DNA of 64,000 bases from Agromyces italicus DSM 16388 (GTDB lineage: Bacteria > Actinomycetota > Actinomycetes > Actinomycetales > Microbacteriaceae): positions 62,001 to 126,000 of the forward strand of contig NZ_ATXF01000012.1 of NCBI RefSeq assembly GCF_000421545.1, written 5' to 3'. How positions within the stretch are numbered: the stretch's first letter is position 1; each line of letters starts with the position of its first letter. Below the pieces are notes generated by a model. That model did not search any database, was not told where the DNA came from, and was given only the letters and a program-made list of their open reading frames with translations. The position numbers and the translations under genes were made by a program. Shown in pieces: positions 51,993-61,891 of this stretch.

Positions 51993-53396
51993 CTAGCGAG
52001 GGGCCTCGGCGGATGCCTCGAACATGACCCCCGGGTTCAGGATGCCCGTCGGGTCGAAGACCGCCTTGATGCCGCGCTGGAGTTCGAAGACGTCGTCGCC
52101 GAGCTCCTCGGCGAGCCAGCGCCGCTTCAGCACGCCGACGCCGTGCTCGCCCGTGAGCGTGCCGCCGAGCGCGACCGCCGCCCGGAACATCTCGTCGGCG
52201 GCCTGCCAGATGTGCGCGGGCACCTCATCGCCCGTGAACACGAAGTTCGGGTGCAGGTTGCCGTCGCCGGCGTGCGCGATCGTGGGGATCTCGACCCCGT
52301 GCCTCGCCGCGATCTCGTCGATGGCGCGGAACATCTCGGGCAGCTTCGATCGCGGCACCGCGACGTCTTCGATGAGCACCTGCCCGCTCGCCGCGAGCGC
52401 CGGGTGCATGGCCCGCCGGACGTCGAGCAGGCGCTCGCCGGTCGCCGCGTCGGTCGAGAGGGTGACCCGGCCGCCTGCCTCGGCGAAGAGCTCGGCGATG
52501 CGAGCGGCCTCTGCGGTGGCGCCCGCGTCGTCGGTCTGCGCGATGAGGAACGTCTCGCCGGGCAGCACCTGTTCGAGCGGGGTGCCGGTGAGTGCCTCCT
52601 CGCCGAGGTACGCCGCGACCCGCGCGACGACTCCCGCGTCCATGAGTTCGAGGATGGCGGGTCGGATGCGGTCGGCGGTGACGGCGGCGCAGGCGGCCGC
52701 AGCAGAGGTCACGTCGGCGAAGGCGGCGGCGACGGTGACGGGAACGCCCTGGGTGATCGGGCGCACGCGCACCGTCGCTTCGACGATGATGCCGAGCGTG
52801 CCCTCCGAACCGGTGAAGAGGGCCGTGAGGTCGTAGCCGGTGACGCCCTTGACCGTGCGGTGGCCGAGCCGGATCAGCCGGCCGTCGGCGAGCACGACCG
52901 CCACGCCGAGCACCGCTTCGCGGGTCACCCCGTACTTCGCGCAGAGCAGCCCGCCGGCGTTCGTCGCGATGTTGCCGCCCACCGAGGCGATCGCGCGGCT
53001 GGCGGGGTCGGGTGCGAACCAGAGTCCGAGAGGCGCGAGGGCGTCGTTGAGGTCGCCGTTGACCACGCCGGGCTCGACGACGGCGAGCTCATCGGCCTCG
53101 GAGATCTCGAGGATGCGGTTCATGCGCGAGAGGTCGAGCACGATCGCCCCGGGGCTCGCGATCGCGCCGCCCGCGAGACCCGTGCCGGCGCCGCGCGGCA
53201 CGACGGGGGTGCCGCTCGCGTGCGCGACGCGCATGAGCTTCTGCACCTCGTCGACCGAGGTCGCGTGCACGACGGCGAGCGGGGGCGTCGCGCTGCGCCA
53301 CCCCGAGCGGTCTTCACGGGTCGCCTCGAGCACCCCGGCATCGAGTGAGACGGATGCCCCGAGGGCCTCTTGCAGCTGGGCGACGACGTGCGACAT
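51993..53396 (-). CDS. FAD-linked oxidase (glycolate/D-lactate dehydrogenase GlcD-like)
   Basis: 467 residues. The FAD-binding PCMH domain has [17 protein letters not shown] and [24 protein letters not shown]. The C-terminal cap ends in [14 protein letters not shown] and [17 protein letters not shown] with the catalytic histidines. It oxidises a 2-hydroxy acid such as glycolate or D-lactate; no GlcE/GlcF partners are beside it. It ends with an ASAEAPR tail nine bases from the PrsW gene and reads in the same direction. Confidence 0.93.
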   Translation of the reverse strand: MSHVVAQLQEALGASVSLDAGVLEATREDRSGWRSATPPLAVVHATSVDEVQKLMRVAHASGTPVVPRGAGTGLAGGAIASPGAIVLDLSRMNRILEISEADELAVVEPGVVNGDLNDALAPLGLWFAPDPASRAIASVGGNIATNAGGLLCAKYGVTREAVLGVAVVLADGRLIRLGHRTVKGVTGYDLTALFTGSEGTLGIIVEATVRVRPITQGVPVTVAAAFADVTSAAAACAAVTADRIRPAILELMDAGVVARVAAYLGEEALTGTPLEQVLPGETFLIAQTDDAGATAEAARIAELFAEAGGRVTLSTDAATGERLLDVRRAMHPALAASGQVLIEDVAVPRSKLPEMFRAIDEIAARHGVEIPTIAHAGDGNLHPNFVFTGDEVPAHIWQAADEMFRAAVALGGTLTGEHGVGVLKRRWLAEELGDDVFELQRGIKAVFDPTGILNPGVMFEASAEAPR

Positions 53397-53470
53397 CCCT
53401 CCACCCTAGCCACGCGGGCCGAGTCCGATTTCCGCCAGTCGCTGTCGGCGGGGCGTGCGAGGCTGGGGCC

Positions 53471-55045
53471 ATGCCCGTCGAAGCCCTCCGCACAGATCCG
53501 CTCGCCGACCCCGTCTTCGCCGAACGGTATCGGGCCATGCGGGCGCGCGACGCCCGGTTCGACGGCCAGTTCATCACCGGAGTGCACTCGACCGGCATCT
53601 ACTGCCGGCCGAGCTGCCCCGCGGTCGCACCGAAGGCGCAGAATGTGAGTTTCTACCTCACGGCCGCCGCCGCGCACGAGGCGGGCCTCCGAGCCTGCAA
53701 GCGCTGCCTGCCCGACGCGGTGCCGGGCTCCCCCGAGTGGGACCTGCGCGACGACCTCGCCGCCCGCGCGATGCGCCTCATCGCCGACGGCGTCGTCGAG
53801 CGCGAGGGCGTGCCCGGTCTCGCGGCGCACCTCGGGTACACCAGCCGACACCTCACCCGCGTGCTCACCGCCGAGCTCGGCGCAGGTCCCCTGGCGCTCG
53901 CCAGGGCCCACCGCGCGCAGACCGCGCGGGCCTTGCTCACCTCGACGTCGATGCCCGCAGCCGACATCGCATTCGCCTCGGGCTTCGGCAGCATCCGCCA
54001 GTTCAACGACACCGTGCGCGAGGTGTACGAGCGAAGCCCCCTCGAACTGCGGGCGGCCGCGCGCCTCGGCGAGCGGCGCGAGCGCGCCGGCGACGGGGTG
54101 GTGCGACTGCGACTGCCCGCCCGTGCCCCGTTCGACGCGGCCGGGGTCTTCGGCTGGCTCGCGGCCCGCGCGGTCGACGGGGTCGAGTCGGCCACCCCCG
54201 GTCGCTACGCCCGCACCCTGCGGCTGCCCGCCGGTCCCGCCGTCGTCGCCTTCACGCCGAGCCACGACCGTTCCCCCGCCATCGAGGTCGAGGCCCGGCT
54301 CACGAGCCTCGCCGATCTGCCGCCGCTCGTCGCCCGCGTCCGACGCCTGTTCGACCTCGACGCCGACGCCGTCGCGATCGATGAGATGCTCGCGGCCGAC
54401 CCCGCGCTCGCCGCAACCGTCGCAGCGACCCCCGGCATCCGCGTGCCGGGGGCCCTCGACCCCCACGAACTCGTCTTCCGGGCGCTCATCGGCCAGCAGA
54501 TCTCGGTGAAGGCGGCACGCACGGCGCTCACCCGGCTCGCGGCAGAACTCGGCGAGCCGCTGGCCATCCGAGGTGAAGCGGCCGGCGGCGAGGCTGCCGG
54601 CTGCGAGGCCGCGGGCACTGGGTCGACCGGCGCTGCGCACCGGACCGATGCGCTCGTGCGATTGTTCCCGACAACCGCCGCGATCGCCGCTCGCGGCGGC
54701 GAGGTGCTCCGCGGGCCCGCCGCGCGCATCCGCACGATCGTCGACGTCGCCGAGCGGCTCGCCTCGGGCGAGCTCGTGGTCTCGGCCGATCGCGACCGCG
54801 GCGACCTCGTGCGCGATCTCCTCCTCATCCCGGGCATCGGCCCGTGGACGGCGGGCTACGTCGCCATGCGGGTCACTCGCGCCCCGGACGTGCTGCTCAC
54901 GAGCGATCTCGCCCTGCGGGCGGGGGCGGGCCGGCTCGGGCTGCCGGCCACCGCACCGGCGCTCGACGAGTTCGGGGCGCGGTGGGCACCGTGGCGCAGC
55001 TACGCCTCGATGCATCTGTGGCGCGCCGCCGCCGCAGAGATCTGA
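53471..55045 (+). CDS. alkA: Ada-AraC-AlkA fusion: methyl-sensing regulator and 3-methyladenine glycosylase
   Basis: 524 residues. The Ada N-terminal zinc domain has C45, C49, C76 and C79 ([14 protein letters not shown]), where C45 accepts methyl phosphotriester groups. The AraC helix-turn-helix is at residues 95-195. The AlkA glycosylase part starts near 200, with [19 protein letters not shown] (helix-hairpin-helix) and the catalytic aspartate in LLTSDLAL. A 25-residue Gly/Ala-rich insert of EAAG repeats interrupts the glycosylase near residue 365. It should sense and repair alkylation, likely activating itself. ATG at 53471. Confidence 0.95.
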   Translation: MPVEALRTDPLADPVFAERYRAMRARDARFDGQFITGVHSTGIYCRPSCPAVAPKAQNVSFYLTAAAAHEAGLRACKRCLPDAVPGSPEWDLRDDLAARAMRLIADGVVEREGVPGLAAHLGYTSRHLTRVLTAELGAGPLALARAHRAQTARALLTSTSMPAADIAFASGFGSIRQFNDTVREVYERSPLELRAAARLGERRERAGDGVVRLRLPARAPFDAAGVFGWLAARAVDGVESATPGRYARTLRLPAGPAVVAFTPSHDRSPAIEVEARLTSLADLPPLVARVRRLFDLDADAVAIDEMLAADPALAATVAATPGIRVPGALDPHELVFRALIGQQISVKAARTALTRLAAELGEPLAIRGEAAGGEAAGCEAAGTGSTGAAHRTDALVRLFPTTAAIAARGGEVLRGPAARIRTIVDVAERLASGELVVSADRDRGDLVRDLLLIPGIGPWTAGYVAMRVTRAPDVLLTSDLALRAGAGRLGLPATAPALDEFGARWAPWRSYASMHLWRAAAAEI

Positions 55046-55075
55046 TGTCTGGCCCGCTCGCGGTACGATTCGGGC

Positions 55076-55747
55076 ATGGCCGTCACCGACGAAGCGATCC
55101 TGCGCATCAAAGAGATGATCCTTTCGGGCGAGTTGGCGCCGGGCGACCGGCTCCCTCCCGAGAAGGAGCTGAGCGAGCGACTCGGCCTCTCCCGGTCCTC
55201 GCTGCGCGAGGCGGTCAAGGCGCTCGAGGTCATCCGTGTGCTCGACGTGCGGCGCGGCGACGGCACCTACGTCACGAGCCTCGAGCCGCGTCTGCTGCTC
55301 GAGGCCATGTCCTTCGTCGTCGACCTGCACGACGATCACTCGGTGCTCGAGATCTTCGCCGTACGCCGGATCCTCGAGCCGGCCGCAGCATCGCTCGCGG
55401 CGCGCCACGCCGGCGAGGCGGAGCTCGAGCGGCTCCGCGAGTCGGTCGCCGGCGTCGACCATGCCGCCGACGTCGAGAGCCTCGTCGACCACGACCTCGA
55501 GTTCCACCGGGGCATCGCCGATGCCACGGGCAACAGCTACCTTGCGAGCCTCATCGACTCGCTCTCGAGCCACACGGTACGTGCCCGCATCTGGCGCGGC
55601 ATCACCCAGGAGAGCGCGGTGGAGCGCACGCTCCAGGAGCACCATGCGATCCTCGATGCGATCGCCGCCGGCGACGCCGAACTCGCGTCGGCGCTGACCG
55701 TCGTGCACGTCAGCGGCGTCGAACAGTGGCTCCGCTCGGCGCTCTGA
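55076..55747 (+). CDS. GntR family regulator with FCD domain
   Basis: 223 residues. The winged helix has RIKEMILSGELAPGDRLPPEKELSERLGLSRSSLREAVKALEVI. The FCD ligand domain has VRRILEPAAASLAARHA and HDLEFHRGIADATGNSYLASLI with metal-binding acid and histidines. FCD regulators commonly answer sugar acids. It is convergent with the sugar ABC operon and the nearest regulator to the fucose genes, so it probably controls them. Confidence 0.92.
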   Translation: MAVTDEAILRIKEMILSGELAPGDRLPPEKELSERLGLSRSSLREAVKALEVIRVLDVRRGDGTYVTSLEPRLLLEAMSFVVDLHDDHSVLEIFAVRRILEPAAASLAARHAGEAELERLRESVAGVDHAADVESLVDHDLEFHRGIADATGNSYLASLIDSLSSHTVRARIWRGITQESAVERTLQEHHAILDAIAAGDAELASALTVVHVSGVEQWLRSAL

Positions 55748-55813
55748 CTCGCTGAGCGCACCCCGCCCACCGCTGAGCGCACCCGTCCCGGTGCCGCCCG
55801 CGGACACGAACGA

Positions 55814-55839
55814 GGGGCGCCGGCCGAAGCCGACGCCCC
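55814..55839. terminator. Bidirectional hairpin between GntR gene and ABC operon
   Basis: GGGGCGCCGGC and GCCGACGCCCC pair with one mismatch around a CGAA loop, midway between two convergent stops. Confidence 0.75.
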
Positions 55840-55854
55840 CGAGTCATCCGATCG

Positions 55855-56844
55855 TCACTCGTAGAGGACGGCCTGGATCTCCTCGTCGTCGATGTTCGTC
55901 GCGTCGTACCAGTAGAAGCCCGTGTCGATGGTCGTCGGCAGCTCCTCGCCGTTGATCGCCTCGACCGCGGCCTTGACCGTCTCGTAGCCGATGCCGATCG
56001 GGTTCTGGGTGATGGCGCCGGTCATGAGGCCGTCGCGGATCGCGTCCATCTGCGCCTTGCCCGAGTCGAAGCCGACGACGGCGAGCGTCGAGGCATCGAT
56101 GCCGAGCTCCTTGACCGCCTGCACGACGCCGATCGCCGAGCCCTCGTTCGAGCCGTAGATGCCCTTGAGGTCGGGGTGGGCCGCGAGGATCGCCTTGGCG
56201 AGGTCGGCCGACTTCGCCTGGTCGCCGCCGCCGTACTGGATGTCGACGATCTCGATCTCGGGCTCGTTCTCCTCCATGTACGACACGAAGCCGTCACGGC
56301 GCTGCTGGCCGGTGACCGAGGTCTGGTCGTGCACGACGAGCGCGACCTTGCCCTTGTGGTCGATCGCATCGGCCATGTGCTTGGCGGCCTCCGCGGCGGC
56401 GGCGAGGTTGTCGGTCGCGGCGGTCGTGAGCGGGATGTCGCTCTCGACGCCCGAGTCGAACGCGATGACCGGGATGTTCGAGTCCTTCGCCTGCTGCAGC
56501 AGCGGGCCGGCGGCCTGGCTGTCGAGCGCGGCGAAGCCGATCGCGGCAGGGTTCTTGTCGAGCGCGGTCTGCAGCATCTGGATCTGCTGGTCGACATCCG
56601 CCTCGGTGTCGGGGCCCTCGAAAGTGATCTCGACGTCGAATTCCTCGGCCGCCTGCTCGGCGCCGGTCTTCACGGCCTGCCAGAACTGGTGCTGGAATCC
56701 CTTCGAGACGAGGGCGACGTACGGCTTGTCGCCGCCCGAGTCGCCGCCCGAGGCCGTGTCTCCGCCGTCGCCGGCGCAGCCGGCGAGGATGAGGGCGGCG
56801 GCGACGGCGCCGACGACGGCGCCCATCGTGCGCTTCTTGAACAT
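55855..56844 (-). CDS. Sugar ABC transporter substrate-binding lipoprotein
   Basis: 329 residues. A lipoprotein signal peptide ends in the lipobox LILAGCAG (lipidated cysteine near residue 23). A Gly/Asp/Ser-rich linker leads into the periplasmic-binding-type-1 fold of the RbsB family (YVALVSKGFQHQFWQAVKTGAEQAA, VIAFDSGVESDIPLTTAATDN, GIYGSNEGSAIGVVQAV, VVGFDSGKAQMDAIRDG). Last gene of the operon, 126 bases after the permease. By context a likely L-fucose or related sugar binder. The ATG at 56844 has an AAGGAG box; a GTG two codons earlier is too close to it. Confidence 0.92.
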   Translation of the reverse strand: MFKKRTMGAVVGAVAAALILAGCAGDGGDTASGGDSGGDKPYVALVSKGFQHQFWQAVKTGAEQAAEEFDVEITFEGPDTEADVDQQIQMLQTALDKNPAAIGFAALDSQAAGPLLQQAKDSNIPVIAFDSGVESDIPLTTAATDNLAAAAEAAKHMADAIDHKGKVALVVHDQTSVTGQQRRDGFVSYMEENEPEIEIVDIQYGGGDQAKSADLAKAILAAHPDLKGIYGSNEGSAIGVVQAVKELGIDASTLAVVGFDSGKAQMDAIRDGLMTGAITQNPIGIGYETVKAAVEAINGEELPTTIDTGFYWYDATNIDDEEIQAVLYE

Positions 56845-56970
56845 GCTCACTCCTTGGTGTTGGTGGTGCGATGGTGCTGGTTCAGGACGGTGTGGTGCTG
56901 GGTCGGTATGGTGCCGGTGCGGTGCTGGTGGTGGTGCACGGGTGGTTCGGATGCCACGGGCGGATGCCGT

Positions 56971-58020
56971 TCAGCCGCGACGACGCCGCAGCATGTCGAG
57001 GTAGACGGCGACGAGGATGACGATGCCGACGGCGACCGACTGCCACTCCTGCGGTACCGAGATGATTCGGAGGCCGTTCGTGAGCACCGCCATGATCAGG
57101 GCGCCGATGACGGTGCCCACGATCGAGCCCTTGCCGCCCTGCAGCGAGGTGCCGCCGATCACGACCGCGGCGATCGCCTCGAGCTCGAGGCCCATGCCGC
57201 CCGTCGGCTGCGCCGACGAGAGCCGCGAAGCGCTCAGCACGCCCGCGAGCCCGACGAAGAGGCCGGCGAGGGTGTAGATGATGATCTTCCAGCGACGGAC
57301 GTTCACGCCGGAAAGTGCGGTGGCGGCCTCGTTCGAGCCGATCGAGAAGGTGTAGCGGCCGAGGATCGTCTTCGAGAGCAGTACGGCCGCCACGATGATC
57401 ATGACGATGAAGATCGCGACGCCGAGCGGGAACCGCATGCCGGGGATGATCGAGAGGTTCATGATCGACTGGAAGTCGGGCGTCTCGGTGAAGTAGATCG
57501 GCTTCGTACCCGAGATCACGAGCGAGAGGCCCGCCGCGATCAGCATCATGCCGAGGGTGGCGATGAACGGCGGGATGCCGAGCACCGAGACGTTCACCCC
57601 GTTGACGAGGCCGATGATCCCACCGAAGACGATCGTCGCGGTCACCCCGAGCCAGAGCGGCCAGCCGAGGTAGGTGAGGAACACGCCGGCCATGACCCCG
57701 CAGAGCACCATGCCCGTGCCGATCGAGAGGTCGATACCGCCCGTGATGATGACGAAGGTGGTGCCGAGCGCGAGGATCCCGGTCACGGTCGCCGCCGTCA
57801 GGATCGAGACGAGGTTGTTCGCGGTGAAGAAGTGAGGGCTCGCGAACGAGAACACCGCAACGATGACGATGAGGCTCGCGAAGGCGAGCAGTTGCTGCAG
57901 TGAGCCGCGCAGCCGGGCGAAACGAGGATTGCCGGCCTCGATTGCGGCGTAGGCGCTCGTCGACGGCGTCGTTGCGGTGTCGGATCGGCCGGAAGAGGGC
58001 TTCGTCGTGATCGGGCTCAT
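56971..58020 (-). CDS. Sugar ABC transporter permease (RbsC-like)
   Basis: 349 residues with nine to ten membrane helices. GTTFVIITGGIDLSIGTGMVL, GIIGLVNGVNVSVLGIPPFIATLGMML and IGGTSLQGGKGSIVGTVIGALIM are the carbohydrate CUT2 permease signatures. The ATG overlaps the ATPase stop (ATGA). A 40-residue hydrophilic N-terminus leads into the first helix. Confidence 0.94.
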   Translation of the reverse strand: MSPITTKPSSGRSDTATTPSTSAYAAIEAGNPRFARLRGSLQQLLAFASLIVIVAVFSFASPHFFTANNLVSILTAATVTGILALGTTFVIITGGIDLSIGTGMVLCGVMAGVFLTYLGWPLWLGVTATIVFGGIIGLVNGVNVSVLGIPPFIATLGMMLIAAGLSLVISGTKPIYFTETPDFQSIMNLSIIPGMRFPLGVAIFIVMIIVAAVLLSKTILGRYTFSIGSNEAATALSGVNVRRWKIIIYTLAGLFVGLAGVLSASRLSSAQPTGGMGLELEAIAAVVIGGTSLQGGKGSIVGTVIGALIMAVLTNGLRIISVPQEWQSVAVGIVILVAVYLDMLRRRRG

Positions 58021-59534
58021 CGTGCGATCGTTCCTTCGCTTGAGAATCGGGTTGCGTAGTCCATGAGGTTCTCCTGGGTGGCCTCGGCGTTGTCGAGCAC
58101 CGCGGTGAGTCGCCCCTCGGCCATGACGGCGATGCGATCTGAGAGTCGCAGCACCTCGGGCAGCTCGGACGAGATCATGATGATCGCCTTGCCCTCGTCG
58201 GCGAGGCGCCTGAGGAGGCCGTAGATCTCCTCCTTCGCGCCGACGTCGATGCCGCGAGTCGGTTCGTCGAAGATGAGGACGTCGCAGTCCTTCACGAGCC
58301 ACTTCGCGATGACGACCTTCTGCTGGTTGCCGCCCGAGAGGTTCTGCACGAGCTGGGCCGTCGACGGCGTCTTGATGCGCAGCTTCTCGACGTACTCGCG
58401 CCCGGTCGCCTCGATGCGCCCGTCGCGGACGAAGCCGAGGCCTGAGGTGTACTCGCGCAGCGAGGAGAGCACGAGGTTCTCGCGCACGCTGCGTTCGAGC
58501 AGCACGCCGAGCTGCTTCCGGTCCTCCGAGAGGTACCCGATACCGAGCCCGGCAGCCTCGGCGGGGCTCGAGATCGAGACGACGCGCCCCCGCACGCGGA
58601 TCTCGCCAGACTCCCTGCGGTCGGCGCCGACGATCGCGCGTGCGACCTCGGTGCGCCCTGCGCCCATGAGGCCGGCGAAACCGAGGATCTCGCCCGCGTG
58701 GACGTCGAAGCTCACCTCGCGCAGCAGTTGCCTCGTCGAGAGACCACGCACCGAGAGCACGGGCTCGCCTTCGGGCGTGCGCGGTGCGGGCCGCTGCTCG
58801 CCCGAGATCTCGCGGCCGACCATGAGCGAGATGATCTCGCTCGGGGCGGTCTCGGCCGTCACTCGTGTGCCGACGTAGCGGCCGTCGCGCAGCACGCTGA
58901 TGCGGTCGGAGATGCGGGAGAGCTCCTCCATGCGGTGCGAGATGTAGATGACGCCCGTGTCGGCGGTGCGGAACCGTTCGATGAGCTCGAACAGCACATC
59001 GACCTCGGCGTCGTTCAGCGCCGCGGTCGGCTCGTCCATGATGAGGACCTTCGCGTCGAAGGACAGCGCCTTCGCGATCTCGACCATCTGCTGGCGGGCC
59101 ACCGTCAGCTGCTCGACGCGCTCCGCGGGATCGAGTGCGAGCCCGAGGCGGTCGAAGAGCTCCTGCGCCCGCCGGTTGAGCGCCCGGTCGTCGAGGAACA
59201 GCCCGGCCTGCCGGTGCTCGCGGCCGATGAAGATGTTCTGCGCGACCGTCAGGTCGGGCATCAGGTTGAACTCCTGGTGGATGATCGAGATGCCGAGCTC
59301 CTGCGCCTGGCGCGGACCCTCGATCGACAACTCGCGTCCGTTGAGGCGGAACGTGCCCGCGTCGGGTGTGTGGATTCCGGCGAGGAGCTTCATGAGCGTC
59401 GACTTGCCTGCGCCGTTCTCGCCGACGAGCGCGAGCACCTCGCCGTGACGGAGTTCGAGCTGCACATCGGCGAGCGCCTGCACACCGGGGAACCCCTTGC
59501 TGACGCCCTCGACCTCGAGGAGCGCGGCGGTCAC
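58017..59534 (-). CDS. Sugar ABC transporter double ATPase (RbsA-like)
   Basis: 505 residues with two nucleotide-binding domains. Domain 1 has Walker A GENGAGKSTLMK and Walker B VLIMDEPTAALND. Domain 2 has the degenerate Walker A GLMGAGRTEVARAI, signature LSGGNQQKVVIAKWL and DVLIFDEPTRGIDVG. This is the usual CUT2 sugar importer ATPase. Start and stop overlap the neighbours as GTGA and ATGA, so mutarotase, ATPase and permease are coupled. Confidence 0.95.
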   Translation of the reverse strand: MTAALLEVEGVSKGFPGVQALADVQLELRHGEVLALVGENGAGKSTLMKLLAGIHTPDAGTFRLNGRELSIEGPRQAQELGISIIHQEFNLMPDLTVAQNIFIGREHRQAGLFLDDRALNRRAQELFDRLGLALDPAERVEQLTVARQQMVEIAKALSFDAKVLIMDEPTAALNDAEVDVLFELIERFRTADTGVIYISHRMEELSRISDRISVLRDGRYVGTRVTAETAPSEIISLMVGREISGEQRPAPRTPEGEPVLSVRGLSTRQLLREVSFDVHAGEILGFAGLMGAGRTEVARAIVGADRRESGEIRVRGRVVSISSPAEAAGLGIGYLSEDRKQLGVLLERSVRENLVLSSLREYTSGLGFVRDGRIEATGREYVEKLRIKTPSTAQLVQNLSGGNQQKVVIAKWLVKDCDVLIFDEPTRGIDVGAKEEIYGLLRRLADEGKAIIMISSELPEVLRLSDRIAVMAEGRLTAVLDNAEATQENLMDYATRFSSEGTIAR

Positions 59535-59971
59535 TGCGCCGCTCCGCGGGGCTCGTAGGCGTTCACGACGCCCTTGCGCAGGACGAGGTTGCCGTACGGG
59601 CGCAGTTCGCCCGTGCGGACGATCAGTCGGGCGCCGGCCGCTCGCTCGTAGAACGCGAACCGCTCCAGTTCGCCGACGCGATCTGCGGCGACTGCGGCGG
59701 CCCCGACGAGTTCGTGCTGCACCGGGAGCCGCTCGCCGCCCTCGGCGGACATGAGCAGCACCGCGGGCCCTTCGTATCCGTCGAGCGGCACCACCGTGCG
59801 GATCGCCTCGACGACCTGCGCCGCGGCGATGCCGGGTGCGTCGGCGACGACGGCTCCGAACCTGTGCGCCGGGAAGTTCGCGTCGGCGACGACGAGTTCG
59901 TCGCCGTGGCCGAGCCGATCGAGGGCGGCGAGCAAGTCGCCGCCGAGGATCGGGTTGATGCCACTCAGCAC
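59531..59971 (-). CDS. fucU: RbsD/FucU family sugar mutarotase (L-fucose mutarotase)
   Basis: 146 residues. The FucU signature RLGHGDELVVADANFPA holds the catalytic histidine and aspartate. FYERAAGARLIVRTGELRPYGNLVLRKGV closes the active site with FucU-type residues. It interconverts sugar anomers after import. I use the GTG at 59971 because GAGAGG precedes it and the fold begins there. An ATG 19 codons upstream would put the operator palindrome inside the gene. It is coupled to the sugar ATPase. Confidence 0.9.
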   Translation of the reverse strand: MLSGINPILGGDLLAALDRLGHGDELVVADANFPAHRFGAVVADAPGIAAAQVVEAIRTVVPLDGYEGPAVLLMSAEGGERLPVQHELVGAAAVAADRVGELERFAFYERAAGARLIVRTGELRPYGNLVLRKGVVNAYEPRGAAQ

Positions 59972-59998
59972 GTGAGCCTCTCTTCCTTGAGATGTGGT

Positions 59999-60023
59999 GA
60001 TGAGTGTACTACTCATCCGATGT
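59999..60023. promoter_or_regulatory. Operator palindrome before fucU
   Basis: GATGAGTGTACTACTCATC (59999-60017) has 7-bp perfect arms and a GT-N3-AC core of the kind GntR/FCD proteins bind. It overlaps TCATCCGATGT (60013-60023), a near match to ACATCGGATGT upstream of the fuconate dehydratase. It gives the transport operon its own promoter control inside the larger gene series. Confidence 0.65.
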
Positions 60024-60083
60024 TTCATGAGATTTCAGTGATGAACGTTGCGAATCCGTAGCGAAAACGACACAGAGATCAGA

Positions 60084-60929
60084 CTACTCAAGGCGGTACA
60101 CCCACTCAGCGGTACCCCCGAGGATCGCGGCCCGTTCGGTCGGCGACAGCTCGCCGAGGCATGCGCGCATCACGCGCCAGGTCGACGCGTAGCCGCCGTG
60201 CGGCACCGACATCGGCCAGTCGCCACCGTACATGAGCCGGTCGGCGCCGAACAGGTCGAGCGCGGTCTCCAGCAGCGGCCGCACGGAGGTCTCATCGAAC
60301 GCCACGCCGGGCAGGTGGAGTCCCGAGAACTTCGCGACCGTGTTGGGCAGGGCGGCCGTCGCGGCGAACTCCCGACGCCACTCGTCGAAGCCGTCGCGGC
60401 CGACCGGCGGTTTCGCGAGATGGTCGATCACGACGGTGAGTTCGGGCAGCGCCGCCGCGAGACGACGCGCTGCGCCGAGGTGCCGGGGCCACGCATCGGG
60501 CACGTCGAACGCGAGGCCGCGCGCCGCGACCTCCGCGAGCGACGAACGGACCGCCGGCAGGTCGAGGAAGCCGTCACGCGGGTCGTCGTGCACGAGATGG
60601 CGGATGCCTCGGAGCCGGCGTTCTCCCGAGAGGTCGTCGAGCGCGCTGATCGCGGCAACGGTGTCGTCGAGCGGCACCCAGCCGACGACGCCCACCACCC
60701 ACCGGTGCCGCGCGGCGATGTCGAGCATGAAGCGAGTGTCGGCGACCGTGTCGGCCGACTGTACGAGGATCGCCGCGTCGATGCCGGCGGCGTCGAGCTC
60801 GGCGCGGGCGTCGCCGGGCCCGAAGTCGGCGTACAGCGGGCCGAGTTCGGGCGTGATCCAGGGGTACGCTCCCACCGACCGCGTCCACAGGTGCAGATGC
60901 GCGTCGACGGTGCGGGCCGTGGTCGTCAT
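60084..60929 (-). CDS. Amidohydrolase, L-fuconolactonase-like
   Basis: 281 residues of the amidohydrolase-2 family. VDAHLHLWTRSVGAYPWI holds the first metal histidines, VVIDHLAKPPVG the central histidine and MYGGDWP the catalytic aspartate. By family and place it hydrolyses L-fucono-lactone to L-fuconate. Its ATG overlaps the stop of the aldo/keto reductase. A 112-base gap with an operator separates it from fucU. Confidence 0.88.
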   Translation of the reverse strand: MTTTARTVDAHLHLWTRSVGAYPWITPELGPLYADFGPGDARAELDAAGIDAAILVQSADTVADTRFMLDIAARHRWVVGVVGWVPLDDTVAAISALDDLSGERRLRGIRHLVHDDPRDGFLDLPAVRSSLAEVAARGLAFDVPDAWPRHLGAARRLAAALPELTVVIDHLAKPPVGRDGFDEWRREFAATAALPNTVAKFSGLHLPGVAFDETSVRPLLETALDLFGADRLMYGGDWPMSVPHGGYASTWRVMRACLGELSPTERAAILGGTAEWVYRLE

Positions 60930-61891
60930 CGGATGAGTCCCCCGGCCCGGAGCCTCGACCAGAGCCCTTCGGGCAGCGGCTCGCGCACGCGCCGCGCGTT
61001 CTCGGCGATGTCGGCGGGGCGTGCCGACCCGACGACCACCGAACGGACGGCCGGATGCTGCAGGGGGTACTGGAGCGCGGCGACCGGCAGTTCGACGCCG
61101 TCGGCCCCGCACGCGTCGGCGAGCCGTCTCGCGTGCTCGAGCAGCTCGGCGGGAACGGTGCCGTAGTTGTACCGCCCCGTCGGGCTCGGCGTCGGCGCGG
61201 CCAGCAGTCCCGAATTGAACACGGCGGCGGCGACCACCCCGACACCGCGCTCGACGCAGAGCGGGAGCAGTTCGTCGAGGGCGGGCTGTTCGAGCAGCGT
61301 GTATCGCCCGGCGATCATGACGAGGTCGAGATCGCCCTCGCGCACGGCGCGGGCCGCGGCATCCGCGCTGTTCGTACCGATGCCGATGGCGCCGACGACG
61401 CCCTCGTCGCGGAGTTTCGCGAGTGCGGGGAGGCCCTCGGCGAGGCCGCGGTCGAGGTCGTAGGCGTCGGGGTCGTGCAGGAAGGCGATGTCGATGCGGT
61501 CGAGACCGAGCCGGCCGAGGGACTCCTCGATGCTGCGGCGGATGCCCGCCTCGCTGGGATCGAAGCGGCGCACCGTGCGGTTCGGGACCGCGAAGTCGAA
61601 TGCCAGGTCGTCGCCGCCCGAGAAGTCGGGGTTCGGGTCGAGCACCCGGCCGACCTTCGTCGAGACCACGAACTCGTCGCGCGGACGTTCGCGCATCGCC
61701 TCGCCGAGACGACGTTCGCTCAGCCCGAGACCGTAGTGCGGCGCGGTGTCGAAGTACCGGATTCCCGCGTCCCATGCCGCGTCGACCGCGGCCCGTGCGT
61801 CGTCCTCGCTCACCTCGCGATAGAGGTTGCCGATCGAGGCCGCCCCGTAGCCGAGCGGGCCGAGTCGTTCTGCGGTGAAGCCTCCGCTCAT
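60926..61891 (-). CDS. Aldo/keto reductase, L-fucose dehydrogenase-like
   Basis: 321 residues of the D-threo-aldose/L-fucose dehydrogenase subfamily. [20 protein letters not shown] is its characteristic N-terminus. The catalytic set is in [16 protein letters not shown] (D, Y), VSTKVGRVL (K) and [11 protein letters not shown] (H). It would oxidise L-fucose at C1 to the lactone. Both ends overlap neighbours by four bases (ATGA), giving a tight dehydratase-reductase-lactonase unit. Confidence 0.9.
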   Translation of the reverse strand: MSGGFTAERLGPLGYGAASIGNLYREVSEDDARAAVDAAWDAGIRYFDTAPHYGLGLSERRLGEAMRERPRDEFVVSTKVGRVLDPNPDFSGGDDLAFDFAVPNRTVRRFDPSEAGIRRSIEESLGRLGLDRIDIAFLHDPDAYDLDRGLAEGLPALAKLRDEGVVGAIGIGTNSADAAARAVREGDLDLVMIAGRYTLLEQPALDELLPLCVERGVGVVAAAVFNSGLLAAPTPSPTGRYNYGTVPAELLEHARRLADACGADGVELPVAALQYPLQHPAVRSVVVGSARPADIAENARRVREPLPEGLWSRLRAGGLIR

